From: a virus
Reading direction: 5' to 3' (one strand)
DNA: 24,519 nucleotides
IMG/VR virus record: IMGVR_UViG_3300042392_000350
Location: 1 to 24,519 of that record
Part shown: positions 5,309 through 10,982 of the stretch, piece after piece
Numbering within the stretch: position 1 is the first letter of the stretch
Layout of the letters: every line of letters begins with the position of its first letter
Translations under genes and position numbers: made by a program
The notes under the pieces: model-generated
Database searches by the model: none
What the model saw: the letters and a program-made list of their open reading frames with translations, nothing else
What the model was told of the DNA's origin: nothing

Positions 5309-5746
5309 TTAAATAAGCACATTTAAGTTGAAAACATCCTTTTTTATGGTATCATCAAACTTATTTGACAATTGACCCCTAATCTTTTGGATTGAGTGCA
5401 AAACTGTTGTCCTATCCCTATTGAAGATTTGTGCTATTTCCTCGCCATTCAATTCGGTTTTTTCCTTAGTTAAGTACATAGTCATTTGCCTTGCCAAAGT
5501 AACCTCCTCGCCTCTATATTTGGACATCATTTGTCCATATTTAATTTGATAGTAATTACACACTTTTTCGGCTATTTCAACCGCATACTCCTTTTGTTGT
5601 TCTTTGTCCATTCTTGTTGTTTTTATGTTTAAATGTTTGTCTAATAAATCCTTTAATTGATTTATCTCTTGCTTTAGTTTTTTGTTCTTTTCTCGCAAAA
5701 CCTCTATTTCAAGTTCTGCCATATATGATTTATGTACTTCTTTCAT
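5309..5746 (-). CDS. coiled-coil protein with DnaA domain IV and no ATPase
   Basis: This 145-residue protein has two parts. Residues 9-40 form a heptad-like coiled coil (ELEIEVLREKNKKLKQE then INQLKDLLDKHL). Residues 53-125 match the C-terminal DNA-binding domain IV of DnaA: VCNYYQIK, SKYRGEEVTLARQMTMYLT (76-93), LNGEEIAQIF and the signature NRDRTTVLHSIQKI (109-122), equivalent to GRDHTTVLHA. The AAA+ and ATP-binding domains are absent. In DnaA the His of this signature reads a base of the 9-mer box; here it is Arg (R112), so specificity may differ. It could bind the phage or host origin, compete with host DnaA, or regulate transcription. The start at 5746 overlaps the upstream stop as ATGA. 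Confidence 0.85.
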   Translation of the reverse strand: MKEVHKSYMAELEIEVLREKNKKLKQEINQLKDLLDKHLNIKTTRMDKEQQKEYAVEIAEKVCNYYQIKYGQMMSKYRGEEVTLARQMTMYLTKEKTELNGEEIAQIFNRDRTTVLHSIQKIRGQLSNKFDDTIKKDVFNLNVLI

Positions 5747-5943
5747 AGCTTATTAAGTTCTTTTTCTACCTCTAAATAAAATGCTGACCTACTATCTTCA
5801 AAAGGAATATAATCATATCGTAAATTTTCCTTTATTAATTCATTTACTAATATCAATGCACATTGTTTAGCTGCTTCTGGACCAATTTGTCTTTGATTAT
5901 ACATTTGATTATATAAATATTCTGCTTTTTGTTTTGCTTTCAT
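5743..5943 (-). CDS. small helical protein (66 aa), unknown function
   Basis: A 66-residue protein reading AEYLYNQMYNQ (8-18), AAKQCALILVNELIKE (24-39) and SAFYLEVEKELNKL at the end. I associate this three-part pattern (a tyrosine-rich helix, A-K-Q-C-A-L-I-x-V-x-E and W/FYxEVxxEL) with a recurring small protein of Bacteroidota phages that lies in the early region. No function is known to me. The ATGA overlap with the DnaA-like gene suggests coupled expression. Confidence 0.65.
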   Translation of the reverse strand: MKAKQKAEYLYNQMYNQRQIGPEAAKQCALILVNELIKENLRYDYIPFEDSRSAFYLEVEKELNKL

Positions 5944-5944
5944 A

Positions 5945-6241
5945 TTAAAAGTGTAAAAGGTTTATTGGGAGCATAAAGTCCTCTGTTAAGGTATAAAGGT
6001 CCAGAATAAGGTAATGGTAACTTTTAAGGATTCTGCGCTGGATGTCATTCATCCTTGCAATCTTGATTAGTAAATCTTCTTCGCTAATCATTGTCCTTGT
6101 GTCATCAAGACCTCGCCTCCATTCTGCAAGGTCAGCCTCAAATAGATTTTGCCTCCCTTGTGCTTGTTTTAGCAGTTCCAGTAGGATTGTTGCTCTTTTG
6201 TGCAACTTTAGTTGTTTCTCTTGATAGATTAGTTTGCTCAT
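5945..6241 (-). CDS. helical protein of unknown function (98 aa)
   Basis: A 98-residue protein rich in helix (HKRATILLELLKQAQGRQNLF, then DLLIKIARMNDIQRRILKSYH). No family recognised. It is unusual in sharing 104 nt with the 3' end of the upstream gene. No alternative start lies downstream except an ATG about 50 codons in, which would remove half of the protein, so I keep 6241. Its stop is one nt from the next start. Confidence 0.6.
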   Translation of the reverse strand: MSKLIYQEKQLKLHKRATILLELLKQAQGRQNLFEADLAEWRRGLDDTRTMISEEDLLIKIARMNDIQRRILKSYHYLILDLYTLTEDFMLPINLLHF

Positions 6242-6356
6242 ATTGTTTTAGGATTTTATAAACCAACTTACTTAAAGTAATACCTTTTGAGTCGGCTTCG
6301 GTTTGTAGGTTAGTCTTGATTTGGTTGGTTACTAATGTTGTTATTAGGGTTTTCAT
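6138..6356 (-). CDS. ribbon-helix-helix candidate regulator (72 aa)
   Basis: A 72-residue protein. Residues 10-42 fit a ribbon-helix-helix fold: a short strand (TNQIKTNLQTE), then an A-x-x-x-G-I-T-L-S-K-L-V-Y-K-I-L helix pair. That is the Arc/CopG-type pattern where the strand reads DNA as a dimer. The C-terminal 30 residues (RETTKVAQKS onward) come from the stretch that overlaps the next gene and look less constrained. It is a candidate repressor for the palindromic sites in this operon. The start overlaps the 55-residue ORF by 47 nt. The domain assignment is by eye. Confidence 0.55.
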   Translation of the reverse strand: MKTLITTLVTNQIKTNLQTEADSKGITLSKLVYKILKQYEQTNLSRETTKVAQKSNNPTGTAKTSTREAKSI

Positions 6357-6477
6357 AGATTTCTTTTATGCCTTCGGCTAATTCCTTACAGGCGGTTACT
6401 GTTTCTTTTACATAGCCACTTGGCATTGTCTTTAATTGTGTTTCTAATGTGTAAATAAGTGTTTCAATTGCGTTCAT
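6310..6477 (-). CDS. small helical ORF (55 aa)
   Basis: Found by reading the gap. The ATG at 6477 lies 3 nt after the previous stop and opens 55 residues: MNAIETLIYTLETQLKTM, then YVKETVTACKELAEGIKEIYE and an asparagine-rich tail. The first 42 residues are a good amphipathic helical pattern. Overlap with the ribbon-helix-helix gene is 47 nt, and the tail is encoded there. Supported by position and composition only. Confidence 0.5.
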   Translation of the reverse strand: MNAIETLIYTLETQLKTMPSGYVKETVTACKELAEGIKEIYENPNNNISNQPNQD

Positions 6478-6480
6478 AAA

Positions 6481-6711
6481 TTAGTTTTTATAGGTTTTGT
6501 TATAATAGTCCATACCACCTTCAAATTCAAATGATTCATCTCTTTTGCCATTCCATACGTTGATTTCGCCATTATCAAAAGCATTTCTTAAGTCAGCTTT
6601 TTCCATTGGCAAATACTTTTCTTCAATAGTTTTAGCTAATTGTTCTGGAAGGAATGTAAAGGTGTGAGCAGTTTTAATGTACTCTAATAGTAATTGCATT
6701 GGTGTTTTCAT
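6481..6711 (-). CDS. small protein, MKT-x-MQ paralogue A (76 aa)
   Basis: A 76-residue protein beginning MKTPMQLLLEYIK and carrying EKADLRNAFDNGE in the middle. Its neighbour upstream begins MKTAMQHLIDELK and has KERNQIEDAYNNAK at the matching place. The two look like tandem duplicates of one small family that I recall from other Bacteroidota phages, where several copies often stand together. Function unknown. Confidence 0.65.
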   Translation of the reverse strand: MKTPMQLLLEYIKTAHTFTFLPEQLAKTIEEKYLPMEKADLRNAFDNGEINVWNGKRDESFEFEGGMDYYNKTYKN

Positions 6712-6714
6712 ATG

Positions 6715-6942
6715 TTAGTCATTTGTTATATAGTTCATAAAATAGTATTTACATCCATCGCAATTTGGACTTGGATAAGCCTTTGCGTTATTATAGGCAT
6801 CTTCAATTTGATTTCTTTCTTTAATTAAATTCCCTTCTGCTCGTTCTATTATTACTTCAATAACAGTTTTAGCTTGTGAGGATATATCTAATTTTAAATT
6901 AGACTTTAATTCATCAATAAGATGTTGCATTGCAGTTTTCAT
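6715..6942 (-). CDS. small protein, MKT-x-MQ paralogue B (75 aa)
   Basis: A 75-residue protein with the same opening as the next gene (MKTAMQHLIDELK) and a matching second helix (KERNQIEDAYNNAK, about 41-54). It differs by a C-terminal CDGCKYYF, a short cysteine pair absent from paralogue A. Three nt separate it from paralogue A and three from the small membrane protein upstream. Function unknown. Confidence 0.65.
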   Translation of the reverse strand: MKTAMQHLIDELKSNLKLDISSQAKTVIEVIIERAEGNLIKERNQIEDAYNNAKAYPSPNCDGCKYYFMNYITND

Positions 6943-6945
6943 AGG

Positions 6946-7074
6946 TTAAATGTTTTGAAGGATTGCGGTAATTAAAAATGCCACGCATACAATAATAAAT
7001 GCGTAAATCGGTTTGATGCTTTCGGCTTTGTAGCGTTCGTTTGCTTTCTCTTGTGGAGTTTTTAGTCTGTTCAT
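6946..7074 (-). CDS. small single-span membrane protein (42 aa)
   Basis: Found by reading the gap. The ATG at 7074 opens 42 residues: a charged N-terminus (MNRLKTPQEKANERYKAE) and one membrane span (IYAFIIVCVAFLITAIL, about 23-39). It is the first gene after the early promoter-like site. Its leader ends AACAACCAATATGAAC, close to the sequence in front of the Bet-like gene. Role unknown; first-in-operon membrane peptides are often involved in host interaction. Confidence 0.6.
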   Translation of the reverse strand: MNRLKTPQEKANERYKAESIKPIYAFIIVCVAFLITAILQNI

Positions 7075-7097
7075 ATTGGTTGTTTTGGTTTAGGATT

Positions 7098-7131
7098 CAA
7101 AGATAGGGTAAAACCTTATAACTTTATCAAA
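7098..7131 (-). promoter_or_regulatory. early operon promoter, TTTG-N22-TATCTTTG
   Basis: On the minus strand TTTG (7131-7128) is followed after 22 nt by TATCTTTG (7105-7098), fitting the Bacteroidota promoter pattern of a TTTG/TTG -33 element and TAnnTTTG. The predicted start near 7091 gives a short leader to the ATG at 7074. It is the best promoter candidate in the window and would drive the genes from 7074 leftwards. Confidence 0.6.
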
Positions 7132-7201
7132 CAAAGCAATTATTTTAAATAAATGTGATGAACGGCAAATAATAAGGATAAATGGTATATAAGTCAAAAA
7201 G

Positions 7202-7222
7202 TAAAGTAATTGACTTACTTTA
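7202..7222. repeat. 8-bp inverted repeat, possible operator
   Basis: TAAAGTAA (7202-7209) and TTACTTTA (7215-7222) are perfect inverted arms around TTGAC. The site lies about 70 bp upstream of the early promoter box, downstream of both terminators. It may bind a dimeric regulator; the AT-rich composition means chance cannot be excluded. Confidence 0.35.
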
Positions 7223-7270
7223 TTGGGATATGTGTCAAGTTATAGGTTTACTTTGTCCAGTTTATTATAT

Positions 7271-7302
7271 AAAAAACCACCCTAATAAGACTAAAAGGGT
7301 GG
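7271..7302 (-). terminator. intrinsic terminator 2
   Basis: On the minus strand CCACCCT (7302-7296) pairs with AGGGTGG (7283-7277), a 7-bp GC-rich stem with a 12-nt loop, followed directly by six T residues (7276-7271). Confidence 0.8.
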
Positions 7303-7330
7303 CTAAACCTAAGTTCTCCAATATGAAAGC

Positions 7331-7338
7331 CAAAGATA
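7331..7338 (-). promoter_or_regulatory. TATCTTTG box between the two terminators
   Basis: A TAnnTTTG match on the minus strand directly downstream of terminator 1. No TTG element is visible at the -33 distance. If used, it would start near 7324 and end at terminator 2, a transcript of about 50 nt. Confidence 0.25.
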
Positions 7339-7340
7339 TA

Positions 7341-7365
7341 TAAAAAACCCCACCTTTTTAGGGGT
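7341..7365 (-). terminator. intrinsic terminator 1
   Basis: On the minus strand ACCCC (7365-7361) pairs with GGGGT (7351-7347) around TAAAAAGGT, and the stem is followed by a T-run (7347-7342). It lies about 20 nt after the stop of the HExxH gene, closing the late transcription unit. Confidence 0.75.
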
Positions 7366-7385
7366 GAGGAACTATGAACGAACAA

Positions 7386-7655
7386 CTATTTAGAACCATC
7401 TTGCAATGGTGTATCGTTAGAATTATCAACCATTCGGTATCCTTGTTGCCAAAGAACCTTACATAAAGTTACACTTTTCTCAATAATTGCATCTTCATCA
7501 TCCATTGGATTGAGTATATGTAAGCACTCGTGCAATAGGATTTCAAGCTGCTTCTTGCCTTTTAGCCGTGAGTCAATATAAACTACACCATCGCTTTCGG
7601 CAATGCCGTGAGCCTGTTCCCTACCTAATTTGCGATATATAATCTTAATCTTCAT
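7386..7655 (-). CDS. small HExxH zinc metallopeptidase-like protein
   Basis: An 89-residue protein with HECLH at residues 42-46 in the context LEILLHECLHILNP, the zinc-binding and catalytic HExxH of gluzincin-type or SprT/IrrE-like mini-peptidases. The preceding strand (GVVYIDSRL) and the helix after NPMDDED, which contains E (AIIEKSVTLCKVLW), could supply the third ligand. Proteins of this size occur beside phage lysis or replication genes. The target is unknown. It is the last gene before the tandem terminators and overlaps the upstream gene by 11 nt. Confidence 0.75.
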   Translation of the reverse strand: MKIKIIYRKLGREQAHGIAESDGVVYIDSRLKGKKQLEILLHECLHILNPMDDEDAIIEKSVTLCKVLWQQGYRMVDNSNDTPLQDGSK

Positions 7656-7836
7656 CTTTTAATAAAGCTAAATCTGGTCTGTCTATTTCTTTAAATATAA
7701 GTTTCTCACCACCTCTTATCTTACCTAAGGTTAACTTGATCTCTTGCTCTAAGTTGTGCAGTTCAATTAGTTTAGTAACTAACCATTGCTCTTGTTGTAT
7801 TGGTGTCAATTTTGCAAAGTTTTTAGGGTATCTCAT
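7645..7836 (-). CDS. small protein of unknown function (63 aa)
   Basis: I use the ATG at 7836, one nt after the phosphoesterase stop; the frame is open to 7896, but that extension would overlap the phosphoesterase by 59 nt. The 63-residue product begins MRYPKNFAKLTPIQQEQWL, a natural-looking N-terminus, and contains a helix (TKLIELHNLEQEIKLTL). No family function is known to me. Confidence 0.62.
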   Translation of the reverse strand: MRYPKNFAKLTPIQQEQWLVTKLIELHNLEQEIKLTLGKIRGGEKLIFKEIDRPDLALLKDED

Positions 7837-7837
7837 A

Positions 7838-8875
7838 TTAGAAAATTTTGTTTTTATATATTCTTTTATTTTGTACCGAGTAGTAACCTTCAACATCTTT
7901 TTCTAATATCGCAAACCCTTGTGAGTAATTATCAACGTGCTTACAATATTCCACGTTAGGATGCATCAAATGTCCGGTAGTCCAGCAAGTAAATACTTCT
8001 TCATCAAATTGATTCTTGGTTGTGTAAGATTGTACTTGATGAACGTGAGAAGCTATTGCCGACTGCTTAACTCTATCATATAAAGTTTTAGCTGGGTTTA
8101 CACCGCTACCCCTTCTAAATGTAGTATCTCCGTGAATGATAGGTAATTTGCCAAACTTAACGTGATCTATATTTTTTATAGGTATAATGTTAAAAGTATT
8201 TAGCATCAAGATTTCCTCAATATCAAACTTGCCGTTTAACCCTAATAATTCGGGTGCTTTTGTTCGCATATACCTTTCGTACCTAAATTCGTGATTCGCA
8301 TCTAAGTTGTAGTAAATCGGTATTTGAGGGAATGATGCTCTTATAAATCCAAGCATCTCAATTATTGCCTCGTATTCCTCATCAAACTTTCTAACTCTTG
8401 GGTCTTTTTGGAAATCACTTAATTGGTAAAAGTCAACCAAATCCCCATTAATAAATAATGAATCAATCTTTTGTTCCTGTAAGTATTTAAAGCAAACCTC
8501 AATAGCTTTAGGGTCGTGGAATGGCACTTGAAGATCACTTATAAAACCCATCTTCTTAATTCCTATCGGCAAACAATAAACAACTTTTTCTTCTACCCAA
8601 GTAGGCGGTTGCACAAAGTTTGAAGCAGTACGTTTAAAATCTTCTATAAATTGTTTGTTAGTTCCTTTTACACTTTTAGTTTCGCCTGTCTTACCCCTAT
8701 AATAACGTACCAAATAACGTACGTTCTCTTGATTGTCAAAGTGTGCAGATTGCTCCTTCATAATCAAAGAAGCTAAAGTATTAGACGGCATCCATTGAGG
8801 ATATTTAGCTAAATAGTCCAAGACTATTTGACCACTCATTGTGGTTTTGCTTCCGCCTTTTTTTGTTGTTGCCAT
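7838..8875 (-). CDS. calcineurin-like metallophosphoesterase
   Basis: A 345-residue protein. Residues 1-95 are an N-terminal extension with a possible helix-turn-helix (IVLDYLAKYPQWMPSNTLASLI). Residues 108-320 hold the metallophosphoesterase motifs: SDLQVPFH (D114, H120), NGDLVDF (D145, D148), LDANHE (N194, H195, where GNHE/D is usual), IIHGD (H249) and ASHVHQ (H277, H279). These bind two metal ions and hydrolyse phosphodiester or phosphomonoester bonds. Such enzymes are frequent in Bacteroidota phages between lysis and early genes; the substrate could be nucleic acid or a nucleotide signal. The ATG at 8875 is preceded by a T-rich/A-rich leader. Confidence 0.88.
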   Translation of the reverse strand: MATTKKGGSKTTMSGQIVLDYLAKYPQWMPSNTLASLIMKEQSAHFDNQENVRYLVRYYRGKTGETKSVKGTNKQFIEDFKRTASNFVQPPTWVEEKVVYCLPIGIKKMGFISDLQVPFHDPKAIEVCFKYLQEQKIDSLFINGDLVDFYQLSDFQKDPRVRKFDEEYEAIIEMLGFIRASFPQIPIYYNLDANHEFRYERYMRTKAPELLGLNGKFDIEEILMLNTFNIIPIKNIDHVKFGKLPIIHGDTTFRRGSGVNPAKTLYDRVKQSAIASHVHQVQSYTTKNQFDEEVFTCWTTGHLMHPNVEYCKHVDNYSQGFAILEKDVEGYYSVQNKRIYKNKIF

Positions 8876-8884
8876 AGGTTTATT

Positions 8885-9487
8885 TTAGGTTAGTGAGTTT
8901 AGAATCAAATCTGCTTCCTCCTCCCTTCTTTTTACAAGTCCATCTAATCCTACATTTTCCCAGAGTCTTTTAGACCTTTCTATTTGGTCAGCTATGCCCT
9001 CGTAATCAGCTTTAGCCACAAGATTAACAATTGCCCTCATTTCCTTTCGCCTATCGCCATCTAACTTGTTTCCCCTGTTATAGATCATAGAAACCAAAGC
9101 ACCTCTTGTGTCCTCGTTTAAAGTGTCAAGTTCTGGATAAATAGCCTTTGTCAAAGCATAGTATTTAGGTAGCGACTTATTAACGAATACATCATAGGCA
9201 AAATTGTATGGAATCCTAACTTGTAGTATTTCGCCACGCATCATTGATTTAACGGCTTCACCTTTTATCCCTACCACTTTCCTTAACGCATTAATAAAGT
9301 TTAAATTTAAGCCATCCCAGTCGCTAAAAAATTGCTTTTCGGTTACATAGCCAAGATCATAGCCAAGACCAATCGTACATCCAGAATCACCTCCTGCCCA
9401 AATAGGCTTTTGGTATCTTTTTTCGTACACGGCTCTACCTCCAACCTCGTGTTTAATAATCATTTCAATTGCCTTCTTGGATATCAT
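8885..9487 (-). CDS. endolysin, pesticin/T4-lysozyme-like muramidase
   Basis: A 200-residue protein with the glycosidase pattern of the pesticin and T4 lysozyme-like group: the catalytic glutamate in IIKHEVGG (E14), then the active-site strand CTIGLGYDLGY (T38, D44), and a helical lobe with RGALVSMIYNRGNKLDGDRR (about 129-148). It would cut the N-acetylmuramic-acid/N-acetylglucosamine bond of peptidoglycan. There is no signal peptide, so release would rely on a holin; several small membrane proteins precede it. The ATG overlaps the stop of the 28-residue membrane peptide (ATGA, 9487-9484). Confidence 0.87.
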   Translation of the reverse strand: MISKKAIEMIIKHEVGGRAVYEKRYQKPIWAGGDSGCTIGLGYDLGYVTEKQFFSDWDGLNLNFINALRKVVGIKGEAVKSMMRGEILQVRIPYNFAYDVFVNKSLPKYYALTKAIYPELDTLNEDTRGALVSMIYNRGNKLDGDRRKEMRAIVNLVAKADYEGIADQIERSKRLWENVGLDGLVKRREEEADLILNSLT

Positions 9488-9570
9488 ATTACTTCATTTA
9501 TAAAGTAAACTAATCCAATTACCCACAATACAAAACCAATTGCAAATGCTCTTTTTTCGTTGTTTTCCAT
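9484..9570 (-). CDS. tiny single-span membrane peptide before the endolysin (28 aa)
   Basis: Found by reading the gap. ATG 9570 overlaps the upstream stop (TAATG), and its own stop overlaps the endolysin start (ATGA). It encodes MENNEKRAFAIGFVLWV... with one hydrophobic span (about 8-24). Couplings on both sides make translation likely. It may assist or regulate the holin; the role is inferred from position. Confidence 0.55.
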   Translation of the reverse strand: MENNEKRAFAIGFVLWVIGLVYFINEVI

Positions 9571-9764
9571 TATTTACTGAATTTATCAATAGTTGTTAAA
9601 CCTGCGAATGCCATACTCATATAAAAAACTAAATCGCCTAAATGGTCGCTTTTAGTAATTACAAAAGTTGTATAAAGACAAATAGCACCAATAAAAGCTA
9701 AAATCCTTTTGTGGCTCATTGCACCAACTTCATCACTAAACATTGAAATAATAAACTTTTTCAT
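9570..9764 (-). CDS. two-span membrane protein, holin candidate
   Basis: I use the ATG at 9764, one nt after the stop of the upstream gene; an open TTG extension to 9788 is not needed. The 64-residue protein has two membrane segments (RILAFIGAICLYTTFVI, about 23-39, and LVFYMSMAFAGLTTI, about 46-60) joined by a short polar loop, with charged ends. That is the topology of class II holins, which form the inner-membrane pores that release endolysin. The place just before the endolysin gene supports this. Another two-domain candidate lies at 10305-10478, so which one is the true holin is open. Confidence 0.65.
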   Translation of the reverse strand: MKKFIISMFSDEVGAMSHKRILAFIGAICLYTTFVITKSDHLGDLVFYMSMAFAGLTTIDKFSK

Positions 9765-9765
9765 A

Positions 9766-10305
9766 TTAAAACTTTTTATAGTATCCAAAAGAATATCCGT
9801 TCATTGTTGCCGTTGCCGTATATAAGGTGTTTTTAGCCGTTTTAATGGCAATTGAACCGCCAATACCAATTTGTCCGTTAGAGTGCTTTAAATCGCCTAT
9901 AAACCCCAAATAAAGCTGATTCTTTGACTTTGGCTCTATTAATTTGGTAATTGTTATGGTTGGTAGGTTAAAATTGGCACTAAAACCTCTGCCTTGTATC
10001 TTGTTTTGTGAAATAGTGTCTTGAATGTATGCGTATCCAATAGAGTCTATGCGCATAGTATCGGAATAAACCTTTACTTGGTTGTAATCCTTAACGATTG
10101 TAATTGTGTCCTTAATCGTGTCTATTAGGTAAATAGTGTCTAAAATGACAAAAGGGATTGAATTTCCCTTTATAAACTTAGTAAAAGTTTTCTGTTGGTA
10201 AACTGTGTCAGTTATGATTACAGGTTCACTTTTGGTGTATCGTGCCTCACTTCCGATAAAAAAGATTAGAACCGCCGTTAATAGAACGATTACTACCTCT
10301 TTCAT
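9766..10305 (-). CDS. membrane-anchored protein of the lysis block, spanin candidate
   Basis: A 179-residue protein. Residues 4-18 (VVIVLLTAVLIFFIG) form an N-terminal anchor or signal. The centre repeats DT-I/V phrases (ITDTVY, LDTIYLIDTIKDTI, YSDTM, QDTIS), suggesting an extended periplasmic beta or rod-like segment. The C-terminal third alternates hydrophobic and polar residues (LYLGFIGDL, IGIGGSIAI, LYTATATMN) and ends YKKF, a terminal aromatic as in outer-membrane strands. This fits a protein that bridges inner and outer membranes, as spanins do in the last step of Gram-negative lysis. No known spanin family was matched. The start overlaps the upstream stop (TAATG). Confidence 0.5.
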   Translation of the reverse strand: MKEVVIVLLTAVLIFFIGSEARYTKSEPVIITDTVYQQKTFTKFIKGNSIPFVILDTIYLIDTIKDTITIVKDYNQVKVYSDTMRIDSIGYAYIQDTISQNKIQGRGFSANFNLPTITITKLIEPKSKNQLYLGFIGDLKHSNGQIGIGGSIAIKTAKNTLYTATATMNGYSFGYYKKF

Positions 10306-10478
10306 TACTTGAATCTTTTGGTAGCCTTAATGTAATATCTTGCTGCTAAAATACCAGAAACAATAGCAATCAAACTCGCTATAAGTGAAACTATGGGCTG
10401 CACATTTGCAACACTAATAAATGCGGATGTTCCGCTAACAATAGTTAATAAGTCCGATTGATTGCTATTATGTACCAT
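10305..10478 (-). CDS. small membrane protein, holin-like (57 aa)
   Basis: Found by reading a 354-nt gap. ATG 10478 is coupled to the upstream stop (TAATG), and the stop is coupled to the next gene (TAATG). The 57 residues have one weakly hydrophobic helix (LLTIVSGTSAFISVANV) and one clear span (IVSLIASLIAIVSGILAA, about 29-46), then a basic end (KATKRFK). Small proteins with VQP-VSLIA ... ISG-AxRYY occur in the lysis regions of Bacteroidota phages and are often labelled holins. The call is by pattern. Confidence 0.6.
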   Translation of the reverse strand: MVHNSNQSDLLTIVSGTSAFISVANVQPIVSLIASLIAIVSGILAARYYIKATKRFK

Positions 10479-10621
10479 TACGCTTCAGTTGATTCTTGTG
10501 GTGGATTTTGTTCTTGTGCAATTTTGCCTAAATAACCTAAAATTGGATTAGCAAACTTTGCTGGGATTTCCATTAAATAAGTTTCTAACTCCTTGATTTG
10601 ATCTGCTGAAAGTTGTATCAT
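10478..10621 (-). CDS. small soluble protein opening the lysis operon (47 aa)
   Basis: Found by reading the gap. ATG 10621 opens 47 residues: MIQLSADQIKELETYLMEIP, then FANPILGYLGKIAQEQ and a polar tail. It has amphipathic helices and no membrane span. It is the first ORF after a TATATTTG box about 18 nt upstream, and is coupled to the holin-like gene by TAATG. Function unknown. Confidence 0.58.
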   Translation of the reverse strand: MIQLSADQIKELETYLMEIPAKFANPILGYLGKIAQEQNPPQESTEA

Positions 10622-10638
10622 AGTTTTAATTTTATATA

Positions 10639-10646
10639 CAAATATA
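10639..10646 (-). promoter_or_regulatory. TATATTTG box, candidate lysis promoter
   Basis: A TAnnTTTG match on the minus strand in the short AT-rich gap before the lysis genes. The predicted start is about 11 nt upstream of the ATG at 10621. No TTG at a suitable -33 distance was seen, so this is a half-match only. Confidence 0.4.
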
Positions 10647-10659
10647 GTTAAATATTCAA

Positions 10660-10971
10660 TTAAATTACTTCTTCAATAGCTTCTTCAACAATTGGTTCTG
10701 GTACTGGAGGTACAGGAGGTACATAATCACCTGTGATTGTAACATCAATTTGAGTTGCAACCCAATTGTAAGCATACTCATTTGTTGCCCAACCAATGTA
10801 ATCTTCGCCAGTCATTGTTAAGTTACCTTGTTGTAATTGACTTTGAGTGTCGCTTAAAAGTGCATAGTAAAAAGTAGCTGCATTGTTTAAATTGTCATTA
10901 ATACAATAAGCGTTAAGGATTGTTGCCGTTCCTAAGTTTAGTGGGAATACCACAGGTTCGATTGTTTTCAT
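10660..10971 (-). CDS. small fibre-associated phage protein (103 aa), unknown function
   Basis: A 103-residue protein beginning MKTIEPVVFPLNLGTA, with NLTMTGEDYIGWATNEYAYNWVA in the middle (about 50-72) and a proline- and glutamate-rich tail (VPPVPPVPEP). I recall this opening and the N-L-T-M-T-x-E/D-Y-x-x-W motif from small proteins that follow tail-fibre genes in Bacteroidota phages. It may be a small virion or fibre-accessory protein; nothing shows its role directly. Confidence 0.62.
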   Translation of the reverse strand: MKTIEPVVFPLNLGTATILNAYCINDNLNNAATFYYALLSDTQSQLQQGNLTMTGEDYIGWATNEYAYNWVATQIDVTITGDYVPPVPPVPEPIVEEAIEEVI

Positions 10972-10982
10972 TTTATTTTATT

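Larger units (their letters stand above)
7075..7385. other. 311-bp non-coding control region between operons
   Basis: The only stretch above 300 bases without a gene. It holds, in transcription order, two tandem minus-strand terminators with a TAnnTTTG box between them, an 8-bp inverted repeat, and a full -33/-7 promoter-like pair that points into the early operon. I see no plausible ORF on either strand. Confidence 0.7.

Noticed and set aside
7837-7896. Longer start for the 63-residue gene
   Set aside because: It would overlap the phosphoesterase by 59 nt; ATG 7836 follows the stop directly.
9765-9788. TTG-start extension of the two-span holin candidate
   Set aside because: It would overlap the upstream gene, while ATG 9764 lies one nt after its stop and begins a normal MKKF N-terminus.
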